Shown: positions 30,991 through 42,930 of the stretch, in pieces | How positions within the stretch are numbered: the first letter of the stretch is position 1 | Layout of the letters: each line of letters opens with the position of its first letter | Assembly (NCBI GenBank): GCA_964036665.1 | Contig: OZ038527.1 | Span: 23,397,901-23,461,900 of the forward strand | Source of the DNA: Gordius sp. MW1 | Lineage: Eukaryota > Nematomorpha > Gordioida > Gordea > Gordiidae | Length of the DNA: 64,000 bases | Reading direction: 5' to 3' | Position numbers and translations under genes: made by a program | Notes under the pieces: model-generated | Seen by the model: the letters and a program-made list of their open reading frames with translations, nothing else | Database searches by the model: none | What the model was told of the DNA's origin: nothing

Positions 30991-32445
30991 AAACACCAAA
31001 GGAATTAATAGTTAACGCAAACCCCTTAATAGTTAACGCGAACTCAATCATAAGAATCCCTTACCCCAGACCCAAGCGCTTACGACTAAAGACTCGAGCT
31101 AGCAGTTAAAACCCTGCGGACATATAGCCTAAACCATGCCACAGCGTAACAGTTGTCCATGACACTTTTTTCTTTCCCAAACAAACCACAAGGATTACAA
31201 TTGGACGCCACCTTTCCTTTCTTCTCAAGCTCAACAAAGACCTTTCCTTTCTCCCCTCAAATACAACAATAACATTTATATCAAATTCACTGTGTCAAAT
31301 ATAAATACACATAGAAATTTGTAAGTTTACCTATATTTGACTTGGATATAATTTGGGGTAATTGAGACTTTTAACACTGGGTAAAGCCTAAACCTCAAAG
31401 TAAACTTTTTTCTAAACTAATTTAAGGCAAACGTTTTAGTCCATTATTGATATTACCATCATCAATTATAGCCCATAGAATTTATGCTTATTTACTATAA
31501 CGTTACAAACCAAAAACGAGTGTATACTTTTAATATTGGAATTAATAAAATTGATAACCTGCACATATTGGAACGTTGTAAAACAAAATTAAAAGTGGCA
31601 TTAGTGGAATAAGAACATAAGGTTTTTATTTTGTTATTAATTGCACATATATTATTTTATAACGAAAATCATTATAATCAAAAGCAAACTATGATATTTA
31701 AGTTTAAGGTCCCATTTTATATTCCAAAAAATTTCCTCCCATTTCTAGCTAACTTTGCCGTTAAATATTTATTTTCTAATTCAGTATATATCGTGTAGTT
31801 AATTTGCAGAATTCCCTTATAGAAAATTTTGTTGAATGCACCTGCCAACATATTTTAAATTCTTCTTTATTAAATAATAATTTTGAAAATAATATTTTAT
31901 TCAAGTCCAATTCCCATCTATAATTTATATTGTTTAAAATTAAAAATAAAAGTTTTACACGTAGAATTGTATTTCGAAATTATATAGCTGATTTAGTTTT
32001 GTATAGAAAAAGCTTGTTGGTATAGAAAAATGTTTATTACATTTTTTATAATGAACTATTTCTAATTTAAAATTAAACAATAATAAGTTTAAATAATTAG
32101 ACTCAATCATCAATAAAAATTTGATTCATAGAATTTTTAAATTGCGGATTGGACTTAGACTTAAAAAACTGATTTTGGATCAGATAAAACGTTTTTCAAA
32201 AACCCCTCGGATCGGATTAAAATTTTATAATATTTAAAAAAATGAACTGAACTTGAACTAGTTCATTTTGTAAAATCTGAACTAAGAACTGAACTAGTTC
32301 TTTTTTTTCAAAATGAACTCGAACTTGTACTAGTTACTTTTGAAAAAATATGAACTTGAACTTGAAATAACTTTTTTTTCCAAACTGAATTATGAACTTG
32401 AACTAGTTCATATCTAAGATGAACTTTAACAGCTCTACAAATAAG

Positions 32446-34380
32446 TAAACTTATAACTGATTGTGTCAATCTATATTGGTAGACACGATGGATTTAATAC
32501 AAATATAATATTTTTTTAATCGCTAGTTTGATAGGAACTAGTATTATTATTAATTGCAACCTTTAGACTGTTGAGTGAAGTAGTGTACAAGCGATATTTA
32601 CACATGTATTCAGATTGTGTTATAAAATGTTTTAAATGAGAAAATGTTTGGCATTCAGATTATTTATTTTTTTATACGTAATAATTTATATAAATCAGTA
32701 AAAAAATTGATATTGTTTTTAAAAAAGATCTGAAAGTCAAGACATGTCGTGATTTTCGCCAAACGGGACAAGATCAAAATTTCTAGACCTATATAAGACG
32801 AGTTCACGATTCTCTTAATCTAACCCAAGAAAAGACGAGATTTTAATTTCGAGACCGAGACGAGATCACTACTTATCAAGACAGAAGAAGGCATAATAGC
32901 TATAGCCTCTCTTCCCTGTCTCAGGTTAATTTCGTGACAGAAAATACTGAATTAAAGACGAAATTTAATGCTATTAGTTAGACCGAGTTCTTGAATATAA
33001 AATCTCATCTTTCCGCACCGACACTTTGTAAAATTAACATTTTTTGCGCTAGGGACCTTAGGTGGTAGATCTACTTGTAATAGCTGTTTAAGAAAATACT
33101 TGCGAGTGGTGTGATGCCTGATGTGTCGAGGGAAAGCTAGATAGTGGATATTTTTTTCGTAGTATACAATACTCTAAATACAGCTATTTACTATGTATTT
33201 ATAGTAAAAATAAAAAAGATTCATGGAATTGCCTTAAATGTGCGAATCGTCAAAAATGTAGGTGCATGTCCTTATCTTTCAATATTTAAATTGTAAAAGG
33301 ATCATAAGCGTAAGATTTCCAGGGCCACATATACTGCGCGGATCATCAAAGATTCAATACGAACCCCATACGAATTATTGAAAATTATATAATAGTAAGG
33401 AGTCTGTCAAACATTTTTCAGAATTATGATAAAGAACATTGTCAACTTTTTTATTATAGTTGATTTTAGTTATGTTAGAGATGGATTTGGCTCGGGATCA
33501 ATAATTTAAATTGAAATAGAGTAGGGTTCAGGTTCGGATTAATAAAAAAATTTGCTTGGTTAAAGTTGAAAAAACCAAATTAGGAGGACTCTAAATTCAT
33601 CAGAGATTTTCATGTTAAAATATATATATTAATGCTTTAACGGTTCTCTAGCATATGACATGAGATTAAAAATGGGCTGAACTGCTGATAATGATATTTG
33701 TTGGTCAAGATGAATTCTTATATGGCTCTGTCATTAACATTCATAATTAAAATATAACGGAATGACACTATTTTAAGCATTTCGAAAACGACTAACTTGG
33801 AATATAAATAAGATCGCAAAAAGGGAGTGTAGGCTAGAATCGGGCCTTAACTATTCAGATAGTTCGGGCTAAAATTGAAAATTTCAGGTTAATGACTAGG
33901 CAAATGCCTATTTTTGATAATAAGTAGCCCGAATAATAAAGGCTAACTAAATTAATAGTATAATGTTGCGCTTAGCTCATTTCTCGATCTAAAATATTAT
34001 TTTTTTAGGATAGGGGTGTAGGTCATAATTTCGTTAAAATCTTATAAATAAATCTTGGTTAAGGTAGGGTTCCAGTTGAGATTTAAAAGATAATATTTGA
34101 GTCAATTCGAAATTTTCTATTGGCTGGATAAAATTATTTCAATATCTAAACTGATCGGTCACAAGTCCGTGTGCAAAAAGTTGAAAGCGTCAGGTCTGAA
34201 ACCGGATGTAAAATTAACTTCTAACTCATTAGTTTCAAACGAAACACTACAACAGAAAGCTAGGGCTTCCTCCACAAAGACACACTGCATACCCTGCTCG
34301 TGCAATGTGAAAAATTCATTAGGGTTACTGCCAACGAAGGCGGATTAGGAAATTAGTTGTGGAAATAATGCAAATAACGT
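32446..34380. other. AT-rich stretch with one CGAGACGAG element end
   Basis: Only 32720-32872 is recognisable: a degraded end of the CGAGACGAG family finishing GAGACGAGATCACTA. The rest shows no coding pattern or repeat structure that I can support. Confidence 0.5.
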
Positions 34381-36240
34381 GCTAGAATGTGGGAACGTTG
34401 ACGGGAAAGAGCTTCCACATCGCCTGCCAACAAGAGACGAGTCAGAACGGAACCAAATCTCAGGAGTTAGGAAAAGGATATAAAGTATTCTACAGTGGAT
34501 TATCAAATCGTAGAAACCAGGTCGTTATCATTCTATGCGAATCGTTCAACGACAAAATGGTGGAAGTCAAGCATCTTTCTGACAAGTTTATTATCGTTAT
34601 GTGCGCATATGCTCCCCAAATTGGGTATATGGAATCAGAGAAAGTTATATTCTTCGATTCATTTGAAAAGGAAAAAGTAATTGGACAGGAAAAAAGTTTA
34701 ACTGTTGGGGCGGATTTCAAAGCTGACGTAGGGAAAGTTCGCCTCATGTAAGAACGAAATCATATAAGGGTATGATCTTAAGAACAAAGAAGGAGGAAAA
34801 CCTCCAAGCCTTTCGAGCATACGCTATGGCGATCGTTAACACCTATTTTCATAAACGCAAAAATCATGTTGTGACTTATAGAAGTAGGAAGTATTTTAGT
34901 CAAATTGACTATCTGCTCATACGGGGAAAGGACTTATAGAGCTAGTGCAAAGTAATACCCGAAGAAGAAATCGTCAGGCAACATCGTGTATTTGTGATGG
35001 ATTTTGAATAAAAGGTTGGTTCTAGGACAGACCAAAGGAGACAAAGCAATGAATAGGGAACTATGATGGTGGGATCAATCGTTTAGGGATTTCATCAAAA
35101 AACAAAAATCTATATAGACGGTGGCATAAATCAAAAACTTTCGGGATTATCAGGAGCATAGGGAGGCAAAAGAGCTGGAAAAAAGGCCGTTGCAATAACA
35201 AAGAATGCCGCATACACTGAGATGGCAAACAAACCAGACCATAAAGTGGGCGACAGATGTACAAATGGCCAAGATAAAAAAGAAATGTGGCGATGTCGGA
35301 GTCTTTAAAATAGTCAAAAACGAGAAGGGTCAAACCTTATATAAACCGAAGGAGGTGATGGAAAGATGGAAAAAATATTTAAAGGAACTTATGAATTTTG
35401 CAAATGACAAAAAATCTCTTTCCGGTATTGAGCCAAACATAAGTATGGTGGAATCCTTAGGAGGATAAAAGGACACAAATGAACAAGACGCAAAAAAGGA
35501 AAAGCGAATAGTCCAGTTGGAATGCCTATGGAAGCATAGCTCGAATGCCGTGAGGAACCTCTTTAACAAGATACTTCTAAAAGAGCGAACTTATAATCAA
35601 TGGAGAGCAAGCACGATTTTATCCTTATTTAAAGGCAAAGAGGACCCTGAGGACTGTGGTAATTACAGAGATATCAAGCTAACTTGCCACTCCTTGAAGT
35701 TTATGGAAAGTATCTTAGTAACAAGGCGGTAAACAAGGTGAAAATCACGGCTAACCAATTCGGATTTGTTGCTGGCAAATCTACAATCGACCCAATCTTC
35801 GCACTTAGACAAATGATGGATAATATGACGAATAGAGAAGAGGCCTACATATGATCGACTTGAAAAAATCTTATGACACGGTCCCTTGCGATTTAATATG
35901 GTAGTGCTTGAGAAAACAAAATATCCCTGACGCATATATACGGCTTATAAAAAATATTTTGACAAAAAAAATATTTTGACGAAAATCGGCTGCGGTGGTA
36001 TGGACATATACTAAGATGGGTGACGACTGATGTAAATCGAAAAGTACTGGACTTGTAGGTACAGAAGAAGAGAGGAAAAAGGAGGACCGCGTGATACCTA
36101 GAAAGGGCAAGTACAAAGTTATAAAATTCTAAGAATATTAATGACATGGCACTTACCCTACCAATTTGGAAGACACTCATCAAAACAAACTCCACGACTA
36201 TGGGAAAAAATACTTGATAAAGAAGATGATAGGAAACGTT
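34380..36240 (+). pseudogene. RTE-type LINE, degraded
   Basis: The endonuclease start (NVGTLTGKS, QQETSQNG, YSGLSNRRNQVVIILCES, CAYAPQIGYMESEK, GADFKADVGK) is followed after frameshifts by RT pieces (LFNKILLKERTYNQWRAS, GNYRDIKLTCHSLKFMES, NQFGFVAGKSTIDPIFALRQ) and the tail LRW...YGHILR. Order and motifs match RTE elements. Many stops, and the YADD box is not legible. The 3' tail TACTTGATAAAGAAGATG recurs at 42910. Confidence 0.85.
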
Positions 36241-36256
36241 GTATAAATATAATTAA

Positions 36257-37411
36257 CTAGCTGACCCGGCAAACGTTGTTTTGCCATTTACCCGGGTGTA
36301 TTAGCAGAATATATATCAACTTATAGATAAATTTCAATAGATTAAGAATATATCAAATATAATTGGTAAGTGTTTATTATGCAAAGATTTTTAAACAAAT
36401 ACAGGCCCACCCAAGAGAGAAAACCTGGCCCCATGCCCCCCCCCCAAGGGAAAAATCTTTGGCCCCCTGGCCCTTTAAGCATTTTTTTTTAATTTTTTGT
36501 AACTAAGAAACAATATCATAATTATAATTATTTGTTTCTGAATAAAACTTTTAATTCTGAACTTAATAATGTCCGAAGAACAAAAGGCGGATACGGATAC
36601 GCATATAGTTTGTTTAACGAAAAATAACAAATAATTGATATTTTTAAGATAAGGTGTGGCGTTGTGCAAAATTCTGCACCTTTGCCCCCTCCCCAAGCAA
36701 ATTTTTTAAGTCAAAATTACCTATAATCAAAAATTAATCATTAAATTTTGGATACATTTTTTTAAAGCTATCGCTAGAGACCTACAAAATGGTATTTTTT
36801 GAGGTCATAGTCTGGCCCAAGCCCCCCCCCCTAAGGTAAAAATCTTTGGCCCCCTGGCCCTTCAAGCAATTTTTTTTAATTTTTTGTAATTAATAAACAA
36901 TATCATAATTATAATTATTTGTTTCTGAATAAAACTTTTAATTCTGAACTTAATAATGTCCGAAGAACTGAGATATATCAACATTTATTGGCACTTTGTT
37001 AAAATTATTTTAATTTTTCTCCTTATTTAACGCGCAAAAAATGACAAAATTAGATTTTTTAATTTATTTAGCCACGCAGGAGGGGACACGACCGTCCTAT
37101 AATAATAATAATTGACGTGAAAAATAAGCAAAAAAATGTCTTTGATACTCAATGTTTCAAATCGTAAAAACAGCACATGCCTACATTTATCACACTACAA
37201 ACGATAGATACGCAGGGTGCGTTTGATTGACATTCGATTAAACTTCAAAACGTATAGAACAAACTCAAAAACTACTGGACCGATTTGACTCGAACAAATC
37301 TTAAAACACGCTCCGGAGTGTCAGGAATAAACTGTGAAACTTTGAGCCAAATCGGTCTGGTAGTTTTCCATTGGTGGCGGCATACATACATACATACACA
37401 CATACATAGTT
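36257..37411 (+). mobile_element. Retroposon-like repeat, CTAGCTGACCCGG head, CATA tail, 13-bp TSD
   Basis: Begins CTAGCTGACCCGGCAAACG and ends in CATACATACATACACACATA. It is flanked by TAAATATAATTAA at 36244-36256 and 37412-37424. The 13-base duplication and the microsatellite tail point to target-primed retroposition. The 3' part has inverted AAACTACTGGACCGATTT and AAATCGGTCTGGTAGTTTT. 36420-36578 and 36810-36970 are direct repeats of each other, derived from the hAT family at 16056. Confidence 0.85.
36420..36970. repeat. Direct repeat pair inside the retroposon
   Basis: GGCCCCCTGGCCCTT followed by ATAATTATAATTATTTGTTT and CTTAATAATGTCCGAAGAAC occurs twice, about 390 bases apart. The same core occurs once at 16140-16260 in the hAT element. 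Confidence 0.75.
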
Positions 37412-38356
37412 TAAATATAATTAATTAAGGTCATGATCATAATTGAATTAATTTGATTAATAAACATTATAAAAGAATAACTGACGACAAATATAATTAA
37501 ATAACGTTTAACCGAAAGGGATTGCATTAATCCGTGTATGAAAATAGTGTTTAATCTAATTCATCCCATTATTTGAAATAAAGTAGAAGCTTAAGCCCAT
37601 GGTTGTTCCTTTTCTTATTCTATTTTTGTCAAATAGCTTGTGTTACACATAGTTTAGGAACTTTTGCACTGTTTTGATCTGGTCCCACCTCAGAAGCGAA
37701 ATCAAGTTTCTCCGTCGATGTCAAATGACTGAGCTAAATATAAATTAGCTGTAAAGCGGGAGTTTTAATTAAAATAGCATCATTGCATGTGTTTACCAGG
37801 AAGGGCCGGGGACGGGGCTAACCGCGGGTGATGGCGAACCTTTGGTTTAAGAATTAATTATGTATTATGATGTAACATATTGTTTAAATAACGTAATAAA
37901 ATTATATGTAATTGATTTTACTAGAGTGGGCCAGGGCCAGGGGCCTAACCTTCCGTTGATGGCTGACTTTAGGTCTATAAAAAATCAAACAATTTGATCA
38001 ATTTATTTATAACAATAATTTGTTTACAAAATAAAACGTTATTACTAGGGTGGGACAGGGGCTGACCTCCGGCGATGGCATACCATTGGTCTAGGTTTTA
38101 AATATGTGTTTATTAATAATGTTTGGGTGGCGTGTTAATTTGTATGTGTAAATTTTTTAATTTTACGAGAGTGGGACCGGAGCCTAACCTTCCGTTGATG
38201 GCATGACTTCCAGTCTATAAAAAAATGAAATAATTGGATCAATTTATTTATAACAATAATTTGTTTACAAAATAAAATGTTATTACTAGGGTGGGACAGG
38301 GGCTGACCTCTGGCGATGGCATACCATTGGTCTAAGTTTTAAATATGTGTTATTAA

Positions 38357-40747
38357 CCCGACGGGTACCACTAACGGTTCGGCCCAACCAATTTTATAAA
38401 AAAATTTTTGGGACATCTCATTATGCTCTAGATGACTAAACAATTTAAAAATTCTGGAAAAATTGCTTAGTTCCGGAAAAAAGGGGTGTCACCTAAAGAT
38501 TACACTGGGAGGCATAAAAATAGGCTAATTTTAAAATTTTATTAAATATCTATGATAAGTGAAAAAAGTTAGGTAATTATATTAAAATGATGATCAACAA
38601 TAAATGTGAGGTCGGATATATTAATATGGGCGGAAAATTCTGGTTGCTAGCTGCATACAGAGCAGAGCCGTTGAGTTCACTTTCTTTGTTGATAGCCGTC
38701 TATCGCGTCTATGACCTTGGGAAAGCTAAGATTTTGAGTTCACTTAGGAAGCCGAGCGTATTTTTAACAATAATTTGAACAATTCGTTTTTAAAAAATGC
38801 AGAGTTTAAGGATTTTGTTTACACAATAGAGCTGGCAGGCATGGGCGCAGTCAGGATTGGAATTAGAGAGGGGCAATAATGATTTAGGGACGGCATGATC
38901 ATTTTTTAAAATTTCATAATTTTAGAAAATTTAAAGAAATTTTTGGATTCAGAAGGGGGCAGTCACCCCTCCTTGCCCTACGCTCAAGCTGGCAGGCATC
39001 GTAGTAAGCGACATCTAATCCAAATATTGGGACCAATTTCTGCCCCGAAAAGATACTTTTGTGGCATCAACATTTAATCAGAGCATTTTACACCGCCCAT
39101 AACTTATTACATAACTTTGGGCATTGAAAAGTATTTTCCTGGACTTTTAAAGAGTGATTCTACTACAGGTAATAGGTTTAACGATTAAAAAGACTCATTA
39201 TGATTATCGTGCCTACGTACTGCCATGACATTAAAAATATTCCTTTGGTGAATAAATTCCTTTTTAGGGTTCTATATCGATCAATAAGCACTTTCAACGA
39301 TTTAAACGCACTGTTTTCGTAGCTCCAATATTCACTTTTGAAAGACTATTTAATAATTAATCGATTATAAAGGTATATTTAGAATCATTAAAAGAGACAA
39401 AATTGAAAAGCAGCTAAGTCATTTATGACAGCTCCCTAATCCTCTTTCATTTTACTTGACAACAATAACGTGGCCTCTCGGTACTGTTCCAAGGTAACAA
39501 GATGGCCGGTTTTAGGGACCTAACACTATATCTTAAAGCGAAATCTAAAAGGCTTACCTTTTATAAAATTCTTTGCTGTATGATGTCCATAAAAGGCACC
39601 ATGGATTTATTCATGGAAATGGGTTACACTATTTAATTGACATTTAAAATAACCAGAAAATCTGAAACCTTGAAAAAATTGTGTGCTGTTTGGAGTTGAT
39701 GTCTTGAAACCGATTTCTACGCATACCATTGGATATGATTTAATTGAAGAATAGGACTTCTTAAGTTTTCAAAACATTTAGACATTTTTGAGAGACTAAT
39801 ACCAGTTTAAAAAATTATAAAAATTTTAAATTCTCTATCGTTCATTTTAAATTATTGGTGTGTTTTTTGCAAAATTAAAGATCTAAATAAAATAATCAAA
39901 CTTGTATATTATTTGGATGGGAGTAACGACAGTCATAATTCTATTTTCGTTCTCTTTTAATAACTTTTTATAAGGACGGACTTATTGCTACAAACCTGAA
40001 AATGGGACTAAGTTTTAAAAAGTCCACCATATACGATTAAAATCATGGGTAAATTTATAAAAGTATAGAATGAATTATAGAAATGTAGACTTCTATCTAA
40101 GGCCGTTTTAAAATAATCAAATGTAAGTAATTTTAGCCGTATTTGGCATATTAGGAGGTATAATTTTATCTATAAATATCATGTATCCGCTAATTTTTTA
40201 TCAAAAAATCAAAGAAAATCGAAAATATTAACACAAAGTTTTTGCTATTCTTGACTATTCTACCCCCACCCCCTTTATACTATGTACTTTTGCAAAGAAA
40301 GATAAAAAAAATTATTATTGGATACATAGTTTTATTTAAATCATTAAATGGGTTGCGTTAGGCACATATGCTGTGCCCAATGGTAACCTTTAGGGGACGT
40401 TCATCTTTAAGGCAGATTTTAAAGTCTCTAAAATGCTCATATAAATATAAAATTACTATCAAAATGTTGGAAAAATTATACAGATTTTAAATATGTAAAT
40501 TAAGTTGCAAAAACTTATTGTTGAGTGTACATAAATATTGAATATAAGAAGGCAGGTCGAAACTGCGATTTTTACGATTTTTGAACGAGTATAATTCAAG
40601 AACCAATGAAGAAGAAGTAATAAAATTGTATTAGATGATTTATCTTAATCCAATCTTTCAAATTTAATTTAAAAAATGTTTTTATCTTCGGTAGTTTTTG
40701 AGAAAAGTGGCTCTAAAGTTGCGTCACCTATACACTGGTACCTGTCG
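38357..40747. mobile_element. 2.4-kb insertion inside the A/B satellite
   Basis: Starts (CC)CGACGGGTACCACTAACGG and ends CTATACACTGGTACCTGTCG, so CGACxGGTACCA is inverted at the ends. The satellite unit broken on the left (GTTATTAA) resumes on the right (AATAATG). No coding was recognised. The class is unknown, and the TSD, if any, is at most a few bases. A MITE sits at 38840-38988. Confidence 0.6.
38840..38988. mobile_element. GGCGTAGCCA MITE, 8-bp TSD
   Basis: Starts CATGGGCGCAGTCAGGATTG and ends CCTACGCTCAAG. CTGGCAGG lies on both sides (38832-38839 and 38989-38996). Confidence 0.85.
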
Positions 40748-41749
40748 AATAATGTTTAAATGGCAAGTTAATTTGTATGTGTAAATTTTTTAATTTTACC
40801 AGTGGGACCGGAGCCTAACCTTCGGTTGATGGCATGACTTCCAGTCTATAAAAAATGAAATATTTTGACAATTAATTTATAATAATAATTGGTTTACAAA
40901 ATGAAATGTTATTACTAGGGTGGGACAGGGGCTGACCTCCGGCGATGGCATACCATTGGTCTAAGTTTTAAATATATGTTATTAATAATGTTTAAGTGGC
41001 GGGTTAATTTGTATGTGTAAATTTTTTAATTTTACCAGAGTAGGAGCAGAGCCTAACCTTCCGTTGATGGCATGACTTCCAGTCTATAAAAAATTGAAAT
41101 AATTTGATCAATTGATTTATAACAATAATTTGTTTACAAAATAAAATGTTATTACTAGGGTGGAACAGGTGCTGACCTCCGGCGATGGCATACCATTGGT
41201 CTAAGTTTTAAATATATGTTATTAATAATGCTTGTATGTGTAAATTTTTTAATTTTACCAGAGTAGGATCGGAGCCTAACCTTCCGTTGATGGCATGACT
41301 TCCAGTCTATAAAAAAATGAATAATTTGATTAAATGATTTATAACAATAATTTGTTTACAAAATAAAATGTTATTACTAGGGTGGGACAGGGGCTGACCT
41401 CCGGCGATGGCATACCATTGGTCTAAGTTTTAAATATATGTTATTAATAATGTTTAAATGGCGAGTTAGTTTGTATGTGTAAATTTTTTAATTTTACCAG
41501 AGTAGGACCGGAGCCTAACCTTCCGTTGATGGCATGACTTCCAGTCTGTCAATTATATATGAAATCATTTAAATAATAGTTTTGTGGCGATAATTATAAG
41601 ATTAATTTTTATTACTAGGGTGGGCTGACCTCCGTTGATGGCAAACCATTGGTCTAATAATAATAATATAGTAACGCATATTATAAGTTGTAATTTTATT
41701 ATATTAATAGTATACAAATTAATTACCAGGGTGGGACAGGGCCAAGGGA

Positions 41750-42690
41750 CTTGGGGATGGGGGGGGGGTGACCTAAAAGCATATAAAAAAGAATTATAAA
41801 CGCATTCTCTTTGTATTGCCTTTATAATTAAGGTCCATAATTATAAGACAATAACTAAACAACATTAGTTTTGAGAGTTTAAATATTACTTTTTATTGGA
41901 ATAGGCCGCATAACCATGTTGCTCGCCTATTCTTCCACTTAGCTTTCCTTCTCTCTTTTTTATCTTCCTTCATGATTTTAAGATAACTATTAAGAAAATA
42001 ATAAATAATATTTGAAACCTTCTAATTATTAAAATTACCCATTATACCACTCTTCGTCACTAGATGTCGAAGGCGTCTCCATCCACTCAATAACTTTTGG
42101 GGAATATTTCAACATTGGGTCTTCCGCCTCAATAACATATATATTTATGATTTGTTAAATGTACTTCCATATTTGTTCCTACTTTAAAACAATTCAATGA
42201 TGCTAAGCACTTAAACATCTAAAATTGATAATGAGGCAAATTAAGTTCAGCAATCCTTATAAAACATAGCATTATATGACGTCATTTTAATTAAGTAGTA
42301 AACCTAAACACTAATAAATACAATTTAAGCATTAGTTATAATTTTTCTGGAAAAAATAAAGATACGAATAAAATAATTAAGACAAAACCCTTAGCTAAGA
42401 CCATCTTTTTAAATCTCAATATCCCGCCTCGCCCCCCCCCCTGGAAACAAAAATTCCCTAAAATTGAAAAAAAAATTGTTAATTAAATCGTCAAGAGTAT
42501 GTAAAAAGTGAGAAAATAGTCTCTTTGAAAAAAATATTAAGACAAATAAAATAATACTTTTACAAACACTAATAATATAAGTATAATAAGACAACAAGTA
42601 TTTCGTATTCTCAAAATTTAGATCTCTGTTTTAGATGTTGTTATCTTTATCAATGTCACAATACCTATAAAATGAGATTTTTTAATTAAT
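41750..42690. other. AT-rich stretch without recognised feature
   Basis: A GGGGGGGG tract at the left edge (41760) and a C tract at 42434. No coding or repeat structure that I can support. Confidence 0.45.
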
Positions 42691-42696
42691 GAACTA

Positions 42697-42930
42697 AGGT
42701 GGTATGGACATATACTAAGAAGGAAGACGAATGATGTAAATCGAAAAGCTGGACATGGAGGTACCACGGGGTAAGAAAGGAAGATTACGAACTGGTGTCA
42801 TCTGGAAAATGCAAGTGGACATAGTTAAAACTAAAAAGATTAATCAAGACATGGCCATAACCGACAAAGTGGAAGAACTTCATCACCCCACGACTGTGGA
42901 ATCAAATACTTGATAAAGAAGAGGATAATA
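42697..42930 (+). pseudogene. RTE LINE 3'-end fragment
   Basis: Reads LRWYGHILRRKTNDVNRK and ends GGAATCAAATACTTGATAAA, parallel to 35990-36235 of the larger RTE copy. It is a short, dead, 5'-truncated insertion. Confidence 0.8.

Larger units (their letters stand above)
30027..31268. mobile_element. Probable solo LTR (1242 bp), 5-bp TSD
   Basis: Starts TGTCGTATCCCC and ends AATACAACA, i.e. TG..CA. It is flanked by ATAAC at 30022-30026 and 31269-31273. The surrounding host element continues across the gap when compared with 44860-44900. No internal gag or pol is present. The GC content is higher than its surroundings. It contains a MITE (30331-30470) and a 44-bp tandem repeat. Which LTR family it belongs to is not clear. 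Confidence 0.72.
28078..31870 (-). mobile_element. CTCGTCTCG-type hAT element, older copy, inverted and split
   Basis: 28078-28246 has the CTCGTCTCG arrays of one end. 29808-30026 and 31269-31870 continue with interior sequence that matches 44640-45600 in the same order (GGCAAACTATTTTTATT, then CATTGACAATATAAAGATAT, then CTCAAAGTAAAC and CTGCCAACA). It is interrupted by a younger copy (28247-29799) and by a solo LTR (30027-31268). Its outer limits are not exact. Confidence 0.7.
27840..32437. mobile_element. Second GAACTAGTTC-type hAT, with multiple nested elements
   Basis: Ends TAGAGCTGTTAAG and CTTTAACAGCTCTA. Exact TSD CAAATAAG at 27832-27839 and 32438-32445. Subterminal arrays of GAACTAGTTC run at 27850-28035 and 32240-32425. 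The element itself is small. Most of the 4.6 kb is later insertions. Confidence 0.93.
37790..41745. repeat. Satellite with two alternating GC-rich cores (A/B), period about 240
   Basis: Core A: ACTAGGGTGGGACAGGGGC, TGACCTCCGGCGATGGCATA, CCATTGGTCTA at 38045, 38286, 40914, 41154, 41385 and a shortened one at 41612. Core B: AGAGTAGGACCGGAGCCTAA, CCTTCCGTTGATGGCATGAC, TTCCAGTCTATAAAAA at 37921, 38165, 40798, 41035, 41260 and 41500. A and B are related to each other and alternate. AT-rich spacers (TTATAACAATAATTTGTTTAC and similar) separate them. The array is interrupted by an insertion, 38357-40747. Confidence 0.88.

Noticed and set aside
35061..36195. Minus-strand open frames of about 80-100 residues.
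   Set aside because: They lie antisense to the RTE LINE relic, where the plus strand carries recognisable endonuclease and RT motifs.
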